A DNA stretch of 64,000 bases from Cyathus striatus (Eukaryota > Basidiomycota > Agaricomycetes > Agaricales > Nidulariaceae): positions 1,240,001 through 1,304,000 of the forward strand of contig JAOVFP010000021.1 of the NCBI GenBank assembly GCA_025738555.1, in the 5' to 3' direction. Below are positions 43,347 to 54,883 of the stretch, piece by piece. The position numbers were made by a program, and so were the translations under genes. How positions within the stretch are numbered: position 1 is the first letter of the stretch; every line of letters begins with the position of its first letter. The notes under the pieces are model-generated. The model had not been told where the DNA came from and made no database searches. It saw only the letters and a list, made by a program, of their open reading frames with translations.

Positions 43347-44746
43347 ATGTCTACTGGGTCTCCCAATCCTCCCGTCCACTCGTCCAAAGGTAGGTGGCCA
43401 TTCTTCTCGTTGTATAGAACGTCTCAATCAACCTTCACCTTCATTAGTTGGTCAGATAATACGTTATTACATTCTTCCAACAACGGCAGACGAGTATAAA
43501 AACCTCAAGGTACACTTCATCAGGCGCAATGCGTCGGACATTCGTAACACTTAAATTTATAGAAAAAATATGATGACGACTTCAAGGACACCCTCGAAGA
43601 ATTAGATGATGATGTCTCCACAGTCAAAGCCCTGGTAAGTCGATTTTATAAGCGCTTGTCGCAATCCAAATCTCAGATTTGTCTCAACCTAGTACGATGA
43701 AGCTCGTGCCAAAAGACAGGGAACTCTAAAACAAATCAAAGCTCGTCTTCCTGGCCGCACTAGCTCATATTCTATATCTGACACCGAAAAATCATCAGCG
43801 CCCTGCGACGAGAAATTAATTGATGAATATCTATCTGACGTGGAGACTACTGAGAAGATTGGAATGCACGTAAGCGATTTTCCTGAATGTTAAAGAATGT
43901 CGGTATAACTTGTGGACAGTTTATCACTATATCGGAAGATGTAAAGCAGTTCAGGTTTTACGTGGAGACTCAAGCTCTCAAGGAATATGCGCATTATCGA
44001 GGACTGCGTGACTGGGCACAGGTAAATTAATTTTTTAACCATCACTGGATAGCGTTGTAAAAGTAATCACCCTTACAGGGGATATTTCCAGCCATAGACT
44101 ACCTCTCAACTGCCTTACTCACTCTTTCAACAATTGGCGCAGGTCTTGTTTATTCAACGATCTTCAGGTAAGAATATCATACTTATACACCATCTTAAAA
44201 TTCAGTATTCTAAACCCTGCAACTCCAGCGCAAGTCGGGGCAATATTGGACTCATGTCGTTCACATTTCCACTCTTCACAGTCGGCTTTCTCATTCCAGC
44301 AGTCGTACAACTAGTACTCCGCGGGGCCTCCGGCCTCTCCAAAGAAGTCCCGTTCGCAAGCCAAGCATTCTGGAAAGCAGTTATAGTGTTTGTCTTACTC
44401 GAACTTTTAAAACAGTTCTAATTTTTCTAATTTATTGCACGCCAACAGCGTATTCATGATCTTCGCGTCGATAGCTGTAATGGCAGCCATAACTATTCTA
44501 AACGTAACAATCTTCCTCCTCAAGCCAGCGTTACCAAGAGATGCAGGAGACACGTCAGAAGCTCCGACAGATACGGTCTCTGAGTTACCTGGGATTATAG
44601 CGTTCGCTTTCTCTGGATCTATATTCCTGCTTTTCCTTATTGGAATTGGACTATCTATAGTCGCTCGTGGACCGAAGGCAATTATGAAACGTCTTACGCA
44701 GAGCCATGAGGAGACCCGGGATTTGGAAGAGTACCGACATGCGTGA
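43347..44746 (+). CDS. multi-pass membrane protein of unknown function, about 8 exons
   Basis: Proposed exons: 43347-43389, 43448-43509, 43563-43634, 43693-43869, 43920-44021, 44079-44167, 44229-44414, 44449-44746. Introns of 50-61 nt all obey GT..AG and keep frame. The last (44,415-44,448, 34 nt) is suspiciously short, so that junction is uncertain. The N-terminal half is soluble and charged (KKYDDDFKDTLEELDDD, RLPGRTSSYSISDTEKSS, ISEDVKQFRFYVETQAL). The C-terminal half has four to five hydrophobic helices (YLSTALLTLSTIGAGLVYST; FTFPLFTVGFLIPAVVQLVL; VFMIFASIAVMAAITILNVT; IIAFAFSGSIFLLFLIGIGL) and ends in a basic/acidic tail with EYRHA. No known domain recognised. No internal stop, so probably a real host gene. 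Confidence 0.65.
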
Positions 44747-44749
44747 GGT

Positions 44750-45310
44750 TTTTCTGGGTACTAGCTACTCTTGTTTGGTTGTTACACATTGCACTTCATG
44801 TATGATTTTGCCTCTGATATTCTTGGTAATAACTACCTTTGTTCAATTTTTACCTGTTTCTTCGGCCAAGGGAGAACACGAACCTTCTAAAGCAAGTCAT
44901 GGGCTCGAGAATTGGAAACTGGAGAAGCACCTGTAATATGTATGAGATTCCTCTCGGTATAAACTACTATAAGATTTGTATTATGTGAGGAAAGGTAACG
45001 CTGAAGGAATGTGGCCAGAGGAATGAGTACACCAATGAACTTGAAAGACGAAGTGGTAACAATGGGGAGGTGAAGAAATGTGGAACAGACATCGGAATTT
45101 CATAAGTCATTTGTTAAAGATTCATATACATTATCAACATGCGTGCGATTACATACAGAAAATAAAGTAATTACATCTAGTGAGGCAAAGATACCAGCAT
45201 CATCCCCTTTTGATCTGTCATAGGTAGACAGCTTTTTATACATAGTAAGTCTTTGTAGACAGCATCTTTAGTTCGCATATTACAAAATGGATAGGCTGTA
45301 GTCACTACCG
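44750..45310. other. intergenic, nothing recognised
   Basis: 3' flank of the membrane protein gene; no conserved feature seen. Confidence 0.4.
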
Positions 45311-45317
45311 TCTGTAA

Positions 45318-46715
45318 CTATGTAAGAAATGGTCTTGTCAACAGATTGTCTAGACGATGGAATTGCTTCATCATATCTTTAAGGTAATTAAGGACGATTT
45401 GAGAATACCAGTATTCAATGATAATTTCTTCAAGTTTATTTTCTTTTGGTAATGTAGAGGGCAGTCGTATTAAGTCTTTAAACTGTGGCTCCGCCGAACC
45501 GACGCACATCTTGAAGGTTCGAGAATGCCAAGGTGTCACCCAAACAGTGCCTTTGATGAATTCTACAAGGTAATGATATGAGTTTTCATGTGGATTCACT
45601 ATTAGATGTCTGGTGAAATTTTACCTGAGTGGGTTGTATCACACTCGAATGTTATCAAAATTTTATATGTTCTTTGTATAATCTCTTGAGAGACGCATAT
45701 GTCATCTAGATCAGCTGATTTTAATCCCAATTTCTCCAATTTGCATTCTGGAGAGGATAAGATATCTTTATTATGGTTGGATTTTGACGTTTAATGGTGA
45801 TTGCTTTAATGTTCAAAGTTGATTTGTTTAGCGCTTGTGAAATACTGGCAATGTGTTGCTTGTCCAAATCCACAAAGCATGTGCTATTAAAGACACGGCC
45901 GGTATGCGAACGATCCATTTCAGCGAAACGATTGGAAGACTCAAGCCTAGTAGACTGAGACTCTTAACTGAAGGTGGAAGGGGCATCTCTGAGAGTTGTA
46001 GAGCAGGCATTCTGCCTGCATGGCAAAAATGCGTTTTTCATCTCCGTTACCTCACTCCATACATACTGTCGCTTACTCATCATTTACCTCGTGTAGCTTA
46101 CCTACATAAATGTCGTACATACACTTCGAGAATGTCAGGTTACGCTTACCCCCCAACTTCGTCTCTCATGCGACCTCACTAGGATCTGAAGGGTTGGACG
46201 GATGTGCCACCCACTCGCATATTTCTTTGTCGAGAGGATACTGTCAAGCCAACATCCTCCTCCACAGAGTGCTTGTCCCGCGCCAGGTGATAAGTCAATA
46301 GTTAGCCCTTGTATCATGGCTAATTTTATTAGGTTTCGAAACATTCTCAGCATACTATGGATCATGGGCTGGGAAAAATAATTGGCTGCCTTGCTATTGC
46401 AGTCACATAGAAACAGTTCTTGAACGTATACCGCAAGATGTGGATTTTACATCGGTACATCGTAAAAGTACATGTATCTCTTATGGTCGAAATGTTGGGG
46501 CCTTGTCTCTCTTGTGTCGAACCGAAAATCAATATAACGGAATATATTACGTTGCGAAGAGTTTGCGAAACCTCAGCAGGTTAATTTGGCAAATGATTTG
46601 AGGGCAGTAATTCTGCCTTTCTCAAACAATGCGACCTTATCTATGATAAGGTCCACGATTTCCAATGGAATCTCAGGCCTCAGGCATGATCTAGCTAAGA
46701 TATAAGTATTGAGAT
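45318..46715 (-). pseudogene. probable F-box/LRR-type protein, broken
   Basis: Minus-strand reading starts near 46,710 with IPLEIVDLIIDKV, the usual opening of basidiomycete F-box proteins, followed by an early TGA and a frame with IFRYIDFRFDT. Further pieces include LRMFRNLIKLAMIQGL (46,365-46,135), PPSVKSLSLLGLSLP (46,010-45,828), an LNIKAITIKRQNPTIIKIS strand (45,918-45,721) and a C-terminal part at 45,599-45,318. Frames do not join without shifts, and a TGTAGAG-family tip interrupts it at 45,998. F-box proteins recruit substrates to SCF ubiquitin ligases. The call rests on a short motif. Confidence 0.4.
45996..46040 (+). mobile_element. TGTAGAG-family MITE tip inside the F-box pseudogene
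   Basis: TTGTAGAGCAGGCATTCTGC with its hairpin partner CCTGCATGG, followed by A-rich sequence. The body beyond about 46,040 is not alignable by eye. Confidence 0.4.
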
Positions 46716-46719
46716 AGTT

Positions 46720-47132
46720 TGGTTATGCAGATCAGCTTGCTTGTGCGTACTTATATATATGCACGAATTCAATTAATTCAATTCAGTTATTGAATTTTGA
46801 TTGAATTGTTACTTTCTCAACCTGGTCAAGTCACCGGCACCTATGACCTTGCTACGAGCAAGCTACGAGTAGTACGGCCGTACGTGAGCGTCATGTCACA
46901 CAGTCACGAGCGTTATCCTCACTTTCCCACGGCCTTGTCAATATCACTGTGACGCTATTATGATAATCCCCTTTGGAGCGTTGTACTACTCGCACTTCTC
47001 AGCCTGGCTAACCCAGTTCATTTGTTATATAGGCCGTCGTGATAAGCCTTCCCGTTATCTGCCCAGCTTGTGAACTCATTCCTCCCAGAACAGGAACTAC
47101 AGGCTCTACCCAACCATATAGGCTACGCTCCG
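46720..47132. other. intergenic, nothing recognised
   Basis: AT-rich, then mixed sequence with no coding signal. Ends at the junction with the duplicated SDR block. Confidence 0.4.
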
Positions 47133-49115
47133 TTAAGAGTACTAGTATATTTTATAGTGCGTTTTTTTTTTGCTTTACTTTGATGTCTAGGATACTTTAC
47201 TAATGATTTACCAAAGTAGTGACAGCTGGCTCAGATGTTCCCCGCCCGTTCAAGTAGGCTCTTGCTTAAGCGTACGCTCGATTATACTATCAGACTCGAC
47301 GAATATGAACCCAGGGCGCGTGATAAATATCCCGTCGACTGCTTCTGTTGAGCAGTGAGGATAATGGAACTTGGAGCTGTGATTTTCCCCTATTGTATTT
47401 GGTTTGGTTGGGCTGACTGGTGATCGCAGTTGGATGTTTAACTTGGTCCGGAGCACGTCAGGTACTATGTCCTCCTCCCCTTCCTTCCTTCCGAATGCTA
47501 TTCTGCCAGGGTACGCGTATCAAGAACCACTTGAGTGGGGATGGGGCTGATGCAGATGCGGTGGTTAGGTTGTTCCCTAGTAAGATAACGGTGTATGGGC
47601 TGAAGATGGCTGGAGAGGAGATTTTTGAGTCGTTTCAACCTACTGGTGAGTTCTTGCGTTCTCACCCTCACACTTTTGGTCTATCTCCGGTCACATCCTT
47701 CTTTCCCTTTGCTTCATTTTGATTCTGTTCTCCACGCCTCTCCGTTCTGCGCTTTACGCTCCCGCCACTTGTTCTTACCTTCCTCCGTCCTTTCTCACTA
47801 CACATCCTCCTTTGTACCCTCTCCCATCGTACTGCTCCCTTCCTCTGCTCCCTCCCCACCCCTTCGTTCCTACCTTCCTATGTCCTTTCTCGCTACACAC
47901 ACACACACCCTCGCACTCCCCTCCTCCCATCGTACTGCTCCCTCACCGTACTACTTCACTCCCTTCCTCCGCCCTCTTCTGCCCCCTCGCTCTTACCTCC
48001 CTCCATCCTTTCTCTATTACTTCACGCCCTCCTTCCTCCCTCGTTCTTATCCCCATTTTCACTACACACACCCTCGTCCTCCCCTTTCTATCCCCTCTGT
48101 TCATTCGCCCCTGTTACACTCCCCACTTTTCGTCTCTTCCCTCCGCCTCGCCGCCTCGTCACCTCACTTCGCTTTTCCGTTACTTTCAATCCACTTCTCC
48201 CTCGTACTACCTCCCTCCCTCCATCCTCTCCGCTCCCTTGTTCTTACTTCCCTCCGTCCTTTCTCTCTTAATTCACGCTCTCCTTCCTTCCACTCGTTCG
48301 TATCCATTCTGTTCCTTTCTCACTACACACAGCGCCTCGCCCTTTCGTCCTATCCCTCTCATTTCGTCCCTGCTACCTTACCCATGCCCATGGGCTCTTC
48401 CTTGTACCCTTCGTTCTTTACCTCCACTCCGCCCGCCTCGCGCTTTTCCATTCCTTTTAATATCTCCCTCCCCCCGTACTACTTCACTGCCTCCCCCTGC
48501 ACTACCTCACTCCCTTCCTCCCCTCTGCCCCCTTTTTCCTACCTTCCTCCGTCTCCTCTCAATTCATGCTTTCTCTCCTTCACGTTCTTATCCCATTCTG
48601 TTCCCATCTCACTACATATACATCTTCGTCCTATTCATCTTCTTTCGCTCCTGCCACCTTCCCCATGCCCATGGGATCTTTCGCCTACTCGGCGTTCCTT
48701 ACCTCAGAGCTCTGATTCGCATTTCTGTTCCTTTTAATCCCCTTGTCCTCTCGCCCTCTCCTCGCTCCCACTTGACCCCTCTTTTCATTCATTCGGGCGC
48801 TTTCTCATTCCTCATTCCTCTCTCTTCCTCTTTCTTAACGTCCATCTCCCCTCTTTCTTTGTTTCTGTTTCTTCATCCTGTTTCTTCCATCTTCTTCTCT
48901 TCTTCTATCTTTCATCTTCTCTCCCCTCTTCTCTCCCCTACTCGTCAGATACTTAACCCCCCACAACAGGCAGATACGGCTCAACACAAGACATGGCTGG
49001 ACTAGCGCTCTTCCTCGCTTCACCCGCTTCAGCACACATTACCGGAGTGCATATTCTCCTCGATGGAGGGGCGAGGTTTAGACACATGGGTATTTCTGCT
49101 GCTACTAAGCTTTAG
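47133..49115 (+). pseudogene. 3' part of a duplicated SDR gene
   Basis: Collinear with 31,790-33,983: the exon-4 end, the tiny exon 5 (TGACAGCTGG), decayed exon 6 (deletions remove the sequence after the Ser motif), loss of the YxxxK exon, then exon 10 with substitutions, the pyrimidine-rich intron, and the last exon (48,970-49,115), which is almost unchanged and ends at the same stop. Exons 1-3 are absent here. The fragment at 38,316-38,640 could be the missing 5' part. Confidence 0.8.
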
Positions 49116-49199
49116 CTTTCGCTTCTTCTTTCTGCCATGGGGCGGGGGAAGGGAAAAGTGGGGGAGACACTGTGAATAACAGTGATAGGCTTAATCTAG

Positions 49200-49758
49200 T
49201 GTAGAGGAAACAAAGAGCTTGAGGCCTAAACAAAGAAATTGTAAGCGAGTCGGTTGAACATCCGCTCGACCTGGGTGTTCTAAGGCATCGAGAAGGGGGC
49301 AAATGTAAAACTGAGTTAGGAAGGAGTAGTTACATGATTTTTATAGAAAATTAGAATAAGGAGATCACTAAATGAGGAATAGTTGAATAGAACGGAAATT
49401 AAAGGTGTAGAGATTGTAGATTTATTGGAAGAAAAAGGAAAGGTTTGAAACATAAAGCATACCGATGAATTGGAAGAAATTTTGTAAACTAAAAACTTGG
49501 GAGAAGGAGACATAGGGTGCTGACACGGCCTTTGGTAAAGCAAACTGCGCATTTAGTGGAGCTTGGTAGTGCGCAGTACCAACGATCTTGAAACGCGTTG
49601 AGTAATAGCGGCGTTGAGAGCGATGCAGGAGTGTCGGCGTTGAAGGGAGAAAGTGAGAGAACGCGCGCGCGAACGCGTCGATGCGCGCACCAGCTGATTA
49701 CGTAATGGAAATTGTAATATGTCGATTTTTGTAGTGCAGGCGAAACGCCTGCTCTACA
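49200..49758 (-). mobile_element. 559-bp MITE-like element (TGTAGAG family), best copy
   Basis: Tips TGTAGAGG and its partner ending GCCTGCTCTACA. Flanked by CTAG at 49,196-49,199 and 49,759-49,762; the paralogous empty site at about 34,067 reads TTAG once. The target can be read as CTAG or as TA with GTGTAGAG tips. The right tip carries the hairpin GTGCAGGCGAAACGCCTGC. Inverted relative to 17,312-17,909. Confidence 0.72.
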
Positions 49759-49964
49759 CTAGACCTCTTATGGAGGGACTGGGGTGTGTTTGCTGTTAAA
49801 ACTTTACTTAGAGTAGCAACGTACCTTTGTACGTACGAGGTTGTGTTAATATCGGTTTTTTATGCAGTGTAATTTACTTTTTTCAACTATTTACGGGGGA
49901 GGGAGAGTGAGCTAGGCGCTAAAAATGAAACCGACGCTCGTTACGTAATGGTGCACAAAATATC

Positions 49965-50950
49965 TGCGACGAGACGGAGAATCGAACACTGCGAAGTACT
50001 TAAGTACTATAGTGTACTGTACTATTTGGCTATACTCGACTTGGAAGGGTATTTGCTTCTGTGGTTGTTATGCAACTTTGTACACTGGTATCTATGTATT
50101 TGAAAGTAGTAACTTATGTACATTACATATCAACTTCAGTGGTGGTGTTATAAATGACATATGCTAAAACACATTGTGTTAAAAAAATTGACCTTGTTTT
50201 CGACGAATTCGAGTAAGGGAATTGAGCCCGAAGTGTGTTAGCATAACTAGCCAGTGGACTATACTCGAGTTGTATGGTTTTCGACTAATATTGTGTTGTT
50301 AGTTGGCTGACTGATAACTTTATATTGTTGCGGTGACTGTGCTAAGCAGCGTCTCGTTATTATATTTTGCTAGCAACTCGAAACTGGCAGAAGATTACTA
50401 GAGAAAGTTGCATAAAATATGTATTACTCATGATGTCGAGTTGATAATAAAGTACGAGTGAGGGGAGCGAGCAATCAAACTCACCGCTAGGTACTACTTA
50501 GTACTATTGTATGGCAATAGTGTACTGTCTAGCTATACTCGACCTGTAATGTTACTTAATTCTGAGATAGTAATGCAATAGTATCCCAAATCTCATATAT
50601 GAATAAGTACACTATGTGTAACAAAAGGGAAACATAGAAAAAGACTGTTGAAGAAATTCGAGTGAGGGAATTGAACCGAAATTGTGTTATCTTAACTAGC
50701 CAATGGACTATACTCGACTTGTATGGCTTTGAACTAAGATTGTATTTATTGTTGATTCGCCGCTAACTTTGTGTTAACACACTGCATAGTAGTCAGTCTA
50801 TGTACTTAGCTGAGGTATGGCTGACACTCATTACGCAAAGCTGAACAAAATATATGTGTATGGGTTCCAGATATTACAGAGAATCGAACACCGCGAAGTA
50901 CATTCGATGAAGTGATAGTGTACCGATTGACTATACAAGACTTGTAAGGG
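49965..50950 (-). repeat. array of five minus-strand tRNA-like units, copy 2
   Basis: Duplicate of 34,285-35,240: units at about 49,971-50,042, 50,207-50,271, 50,455-50,547, 50,656-50,722 and 50,875-50,945, with the same order and flanks and roughly 90 percent identity by eye. Confidence 0.6.
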
Positions 50951-51393
50951 TATTTACTTCTAAGATTGTTATGCAACTTAGTGGTAACTTATTACAATAC
51001 ACAATTACAAATGTGTAACAAAAAGTGAGAAAAAGTTACACTATATAAATGGCGCAAGTTGGAGGAAATTGAACCAAGCTGTGAACTACCCAGTGGTTCG
51101 AGTTCGAACCGAACATCAACATGACGAAGTGGCACACTACAAGATTTAGTTACCCACCGAAATTTGAAGGCAGTCACAGGTATGAACATAGTTATATTGA
51201 CGTTGGTAATACCCATGGCATTGACAATGTTTGCATCGGGAGGTAGAATAGAAACGTAACTTGAAAGACGGCCGTGTAACGCGAAGTCCAGACGGAGAAA
51301 AAATGAATTGAATTCCCTGGACAATGCAATTTTGTCAAGCCATTGGCCCGGGACCAATTTAGACCTTTACGGCGAACTGATGGAGCAGTGTAT

Positions 51394-51596
51394 ACAAGCT
51401 TTACACCTGTGCTCCGCTACGGGTACGGGAGCCTGTCGGCTCCCTCCTCCGCTCCACACAGATGACAGCTTGCTGTGGGGCTGCGCCCCCCAGACCCCCT
51501 GCTTCTTCATCCCAGTTCTTTTGGCTGAGGGGCTGTGCCCCCAGACCCCCGCTTTTTTTCTTCTTGGGGGGTTGCACCCCCCAAACCCCCTGCTAA
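51394..51596. repeat. GC-rich hairpin-train block, copy 1
   Basis: Starts ACAAGCTTTACACC and contains serial perfect hairpins: GGGAGCCTGTCGGCTCCC, GGGGCTG..CCCC, and GGGGGGTTGCACCCCCC. The paralogous locus at 35,660 lacks it, so it marks the left edge of inserted sequence. Other copies at 55,938, 58,207 and 60,114. Confidence 0.7.
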
Positions 51597-51611
51597 CACA
51601 TGAGGCATATA

Positions 51612-51650
51612 TCTACCCATGTATTTTATATCTACACCCGTGTAGTTTAT
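51612..51650. repeat. left remnant of the palindromic minisatellite
   Basis: One clear unit TATATCTACACCCGTGTAG and a decayed one. The array resumes at 54,820 beyond the transposon. Confidence 0.6.
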
Positions 51651-51651
51651 A

Positions 51652-54600
51652 AGATAGCGGGCATAAGGTTCCAGCATGCTTACATAACACAAACTTGACC
51701 TCAACTGAAAACCGAAATACCTTCCTCAACATTCGTTTTCTCCCAAATCTGATTTCAAGAAGTTATTCCATAGTGTATTTAAAGCAAAATGTTCAAAAAA
51801 TAAATTCAAAAAAATGTCTATTGGCTCCATAATTTCGACCACAATTTTTTTAAAGCAAAGTTGTTCAGAATGCTTTATTATTACGTTGCAGATAGGTTAG
51901 AAGCCTCTTCGAATTTTTGGCCTCCAACATTTTGCGGCTTATATAATCAAGTCACGTGACCTGTCAGCGCGACAGCAACCACCTCATATGAACAAAAAAG
52001 AGGGGATATAGACATTAAAATTATGGGTAGACATCCCAAAAGCACTATAAACCGCCTATTAAACTTGAAGAAAGGTTCTGGGGAACCAAAAAGTCAACCA
52101 TGTAGCACAGTGCGGACATCAAGGGAGCTGCAGGCCACTGTGGAGGAGGTTACAGACAGTGAAGATGATGAGTACATGCCAGGATATGGTGCGAGTACCA
52201 CTTCAGAAGGAAGGAGACACTTACTAACTTTGAAGAAACAGTTTCAGATGATCTTGACTCAACGGACTCTGAAGAATTTGACCCAGAAGAAGATGGTGAT
52301 CTTGATCTCGATGAAGAAGCAGATCTCCAAACGGAAGCAAAGGTGCTTCGTTTTACTGCACTGCTTCAAGAAGCACAGTCAGTTGCGCTACAAGCACAGC
52401 GAAAGGGTGCTGAGCTGAAATCAAAACGAAGGAAACACTATACAGGAAATTCTGTTCGAACAAAGCAATGGTGGGCTGCAAAACGACGCAAAATCTCGGA
52501 AGGTGGATCACAACCATTCATATCACAGTTCTTCACAAAAAAAGATACTGTCACAGACACAATTTCCGACACAGCAGATGCATTAAACATCAGTGATGAA
52601 AGCGATACCGAGAACAGTACAGAGGAGTCAGTCAACACCTTAAATGCACAACTTGCACAAGAGGTCGACATTGAAGAAAGCGTACAGCGGGTACTTTCAA
52701 CAACAAACAGTGAAGAGCCAGTCCTCACCAACAGATATACAGAGGCAGCAACTGCAGAGAGGAAAGCGGCTGAAGCCCATGTTAAAAAGCTTCTTACAGA
52801 GATGCGTCACCAAGTACCAAGTTCAGATACAAGTCCATTGACGAAACACGAACAACTACTACAGGCATTTAGTGTTTCAAATCGCGCAGCACTTCTCAAT
52901 GCAAAGTTAAAGCTTACACTAAAGAGCAATAACAAGATGATTGATCTCTTCTTCCGAAAGCGGATCATGACAATGGTTGGGGCATTGAATTTGTTTCTCG
53001 ACCCAGAGTTAAACTACACCTGGCAAGAAGTGTCTCTAATTTCAGCGAAGGCAGCGGGACATGGAATTAATCATGCCAGAAATATACGCACTTGGACTGC
53101 AAACTATCTTTGCGATGAGAAACTTCCCCTTCATTGCTATGGATCTTACAATACCTCCATTCTTGAGGACGAAGATTTTGCACATGAGCTTCAACTCCAC
53201 CTTCTTGAGATCTCAAAAAACGGTTATATAAGTGCTCGCAGTGTCGTTGAGTATGTTGCAACTCCTGAGGTACAAGCACGACTTGGTACCAAAGCTTGAG
53301 GAATATCTGAGTGGACTGCTCGGCGGTGGTTAAAGAAGCTGAGCTGGAGATATACAAAAAAGCGGAATGGGATGTATATTGATGGTCATGAGAGGGTGGA
53401 TATAGTGATGTATCGAGAGGCCTTCTGTAAACGCTGGAAGGAGTATGAACGACGGTTTTTCATCTATGACAATGATGGAAATGTTTTATACTCACCAATT
53501 CCATTCCCAGTTCCACAAGGCCAATCGCGTTTTCGGCTTATCCTAGTGACTCATGATGAGTCCACATTCTATGCCAATGATCGAAGAAAGACTTTATGGC
53601 TTCATCCAGCCAGTAAACCAGTTGCAGAACCAAAAGGCGAGGGGGTTTCATTAATGATTTCCGAGTTTCTTGCACCAGAATGGGGTTGTTTACTCCATGA
53701 AGATCAGTTAGTCCGAAAATACGCTAGGTTGATGAGTACTAACTCACTAAAACAGGAGTGCGCGTGTAATCTTCAAGGCAGGTAAAAATCGAGATGGTTA
53801 CTTTGCTTCAGAGCACCTGCTTGAACAAGTAACAAAAGCTATTGATATTTTTGAGGCAAAAACGGATGGGGGGGCCACAGGATTGTTCATGTTTGATAAT
53901 GCTCCTGGTCATCAAAAACGTGCCCCAGATGCCCTCTCAGCACGTCGAATGGTGAAGAACCCACGCTGTAACTGGACTCACCATAAAAATGGCCCTAAAA
54001 TGCGATCCACAGTGTTTGGTCCAGATAGCACACTGCAAAACTTCTACTACCCGGATGATCATCCCACCATGGGAGGCTGGTTCAAGGGGATGGAGCAAAT
54101 TATAAAAGAGCGTGGATTATGGTCACGAGAGGGTGGAATGCGTGCTGAATGTGGGGGGTTTAAGTGTGAGGAAGGAAGAACTGATTGTTGTTGCCATCGA
54201 GTTCTTTTTTCCCAGCCAGACTTCATCAATCAGAAGTCACATCTGGAAGAATACATTGCGTCACGAGGTCATATATGTGACTTCTATCCAAAGTATCACT
54301 GCGAGCTTAACTTCATAGAACAGTATTGGGGGGCAGCTAAACTACAATACAGACATTCTCTCAGAACATCTGACATCAATGCAATGGAAGGTAATGTCCT
54401 TGCATGTCTTGATGATGTCCCACAACTTCAAATTCTTCGGTGCGCACAATACATGACAGCTGTTCTAATACTCAAGTTAATTTTAGATATGCCAACTGTT
54501 CTGCATGCTTTATCAGCGCATATGATCAAGGTCTGACAGGACCTGAGGCAGCGTGGGCTAATAGAAGGTATCATGGTCACCGGGTGCTTCCCCCAGAAAT

Positions 54601-54819
54601 GGCAGCTAATCTCAAGAGTGAATATCAACAATATATGTCTAATCTTACATTGTAATACCAATATTAGTTATCTTACACAAAATTCGTACTACATAGAGCT
54701 TATCCAAGCTGATTCCTAGCACTCAACTTTTTGGATTTTTCCGAACCCAACATTTTGCGCCTCTTGGCGCTTACATAACCAGCTTATGTAAAGGTGCTGG
54801 AACCTTATGCCCGCTATCT
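51652..54819 (+). mobile_element. 3,168-bp DNA transposon with TA target duplication
   Basis: TIRs of 25 perfect bp (AGATAGCGGGCATAAGGTTC plus CAGCA), then 4 mismatch-prone positions and TACATAA, at 51,652 and 54,819. TA flanks both sides (51,650-51,651 and 54,820-54,821). Removing the element restores an unbroken minisatellite unit. It encodes one spliced DDE transposase. The TIR and TA pattern fits the IS630-Tc1-mariner group; the lineage is not assigned. Confidence 0.9.
52023..54655 (+). pseudogene. DDE transposase, four exons, one in-frame TGA
   Basis: Exons 52023-52188, 52236-53706, 53756-54439, 54487-54655; introns of 47, 49 and 47 nt (GTGCGA..TGAAG, GTTAGT..AACAG, GTGCGC..TTTAG) restore one 830-codon frame. 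The N-terminal third is acidic then basic; a mid region WTARRWLKKL..GMYIDGHERVD precedes the catalytic core. Acidic residues are in LVTHDESTFYANDRR, FMFDNAPGH and CELNFIEQYWG; ANRRYHGHRVLPPE is near the C-terminus. TGA at 53,297-53,299 (KA-stop-GISEW) is the only stop and may derive from CGA. Proteins with this core are abundant in mushroom genomes (recollection). Sits centrally between the TIRs of the 3.17-kb element, with no second gene. Confidence 0.85.
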
Positions 54820-54883
54820 TATCTACACCCGTGTAGTTTATATCTACACCCGCGTAGTTTGTATCTACACCCGTGTAGTTTAG
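54820..54883. repeat. palindromic minisatellite, 21-bp unit, three copies
   Basis: Unit TATCTACACCCGTGTAGTT, a perfect inverted repeat CTACAC-CC-GTGTAG. Right part of the array interrupted by the transposon. Confidence 0.75.

Noticed and set aside
47625..49005. 370-aa and 428-aa overlapping open frames
   Set aside because: Same pyrimidine tract in the SDR pseudogene. Two frames are open in parallel and neither has motifs.
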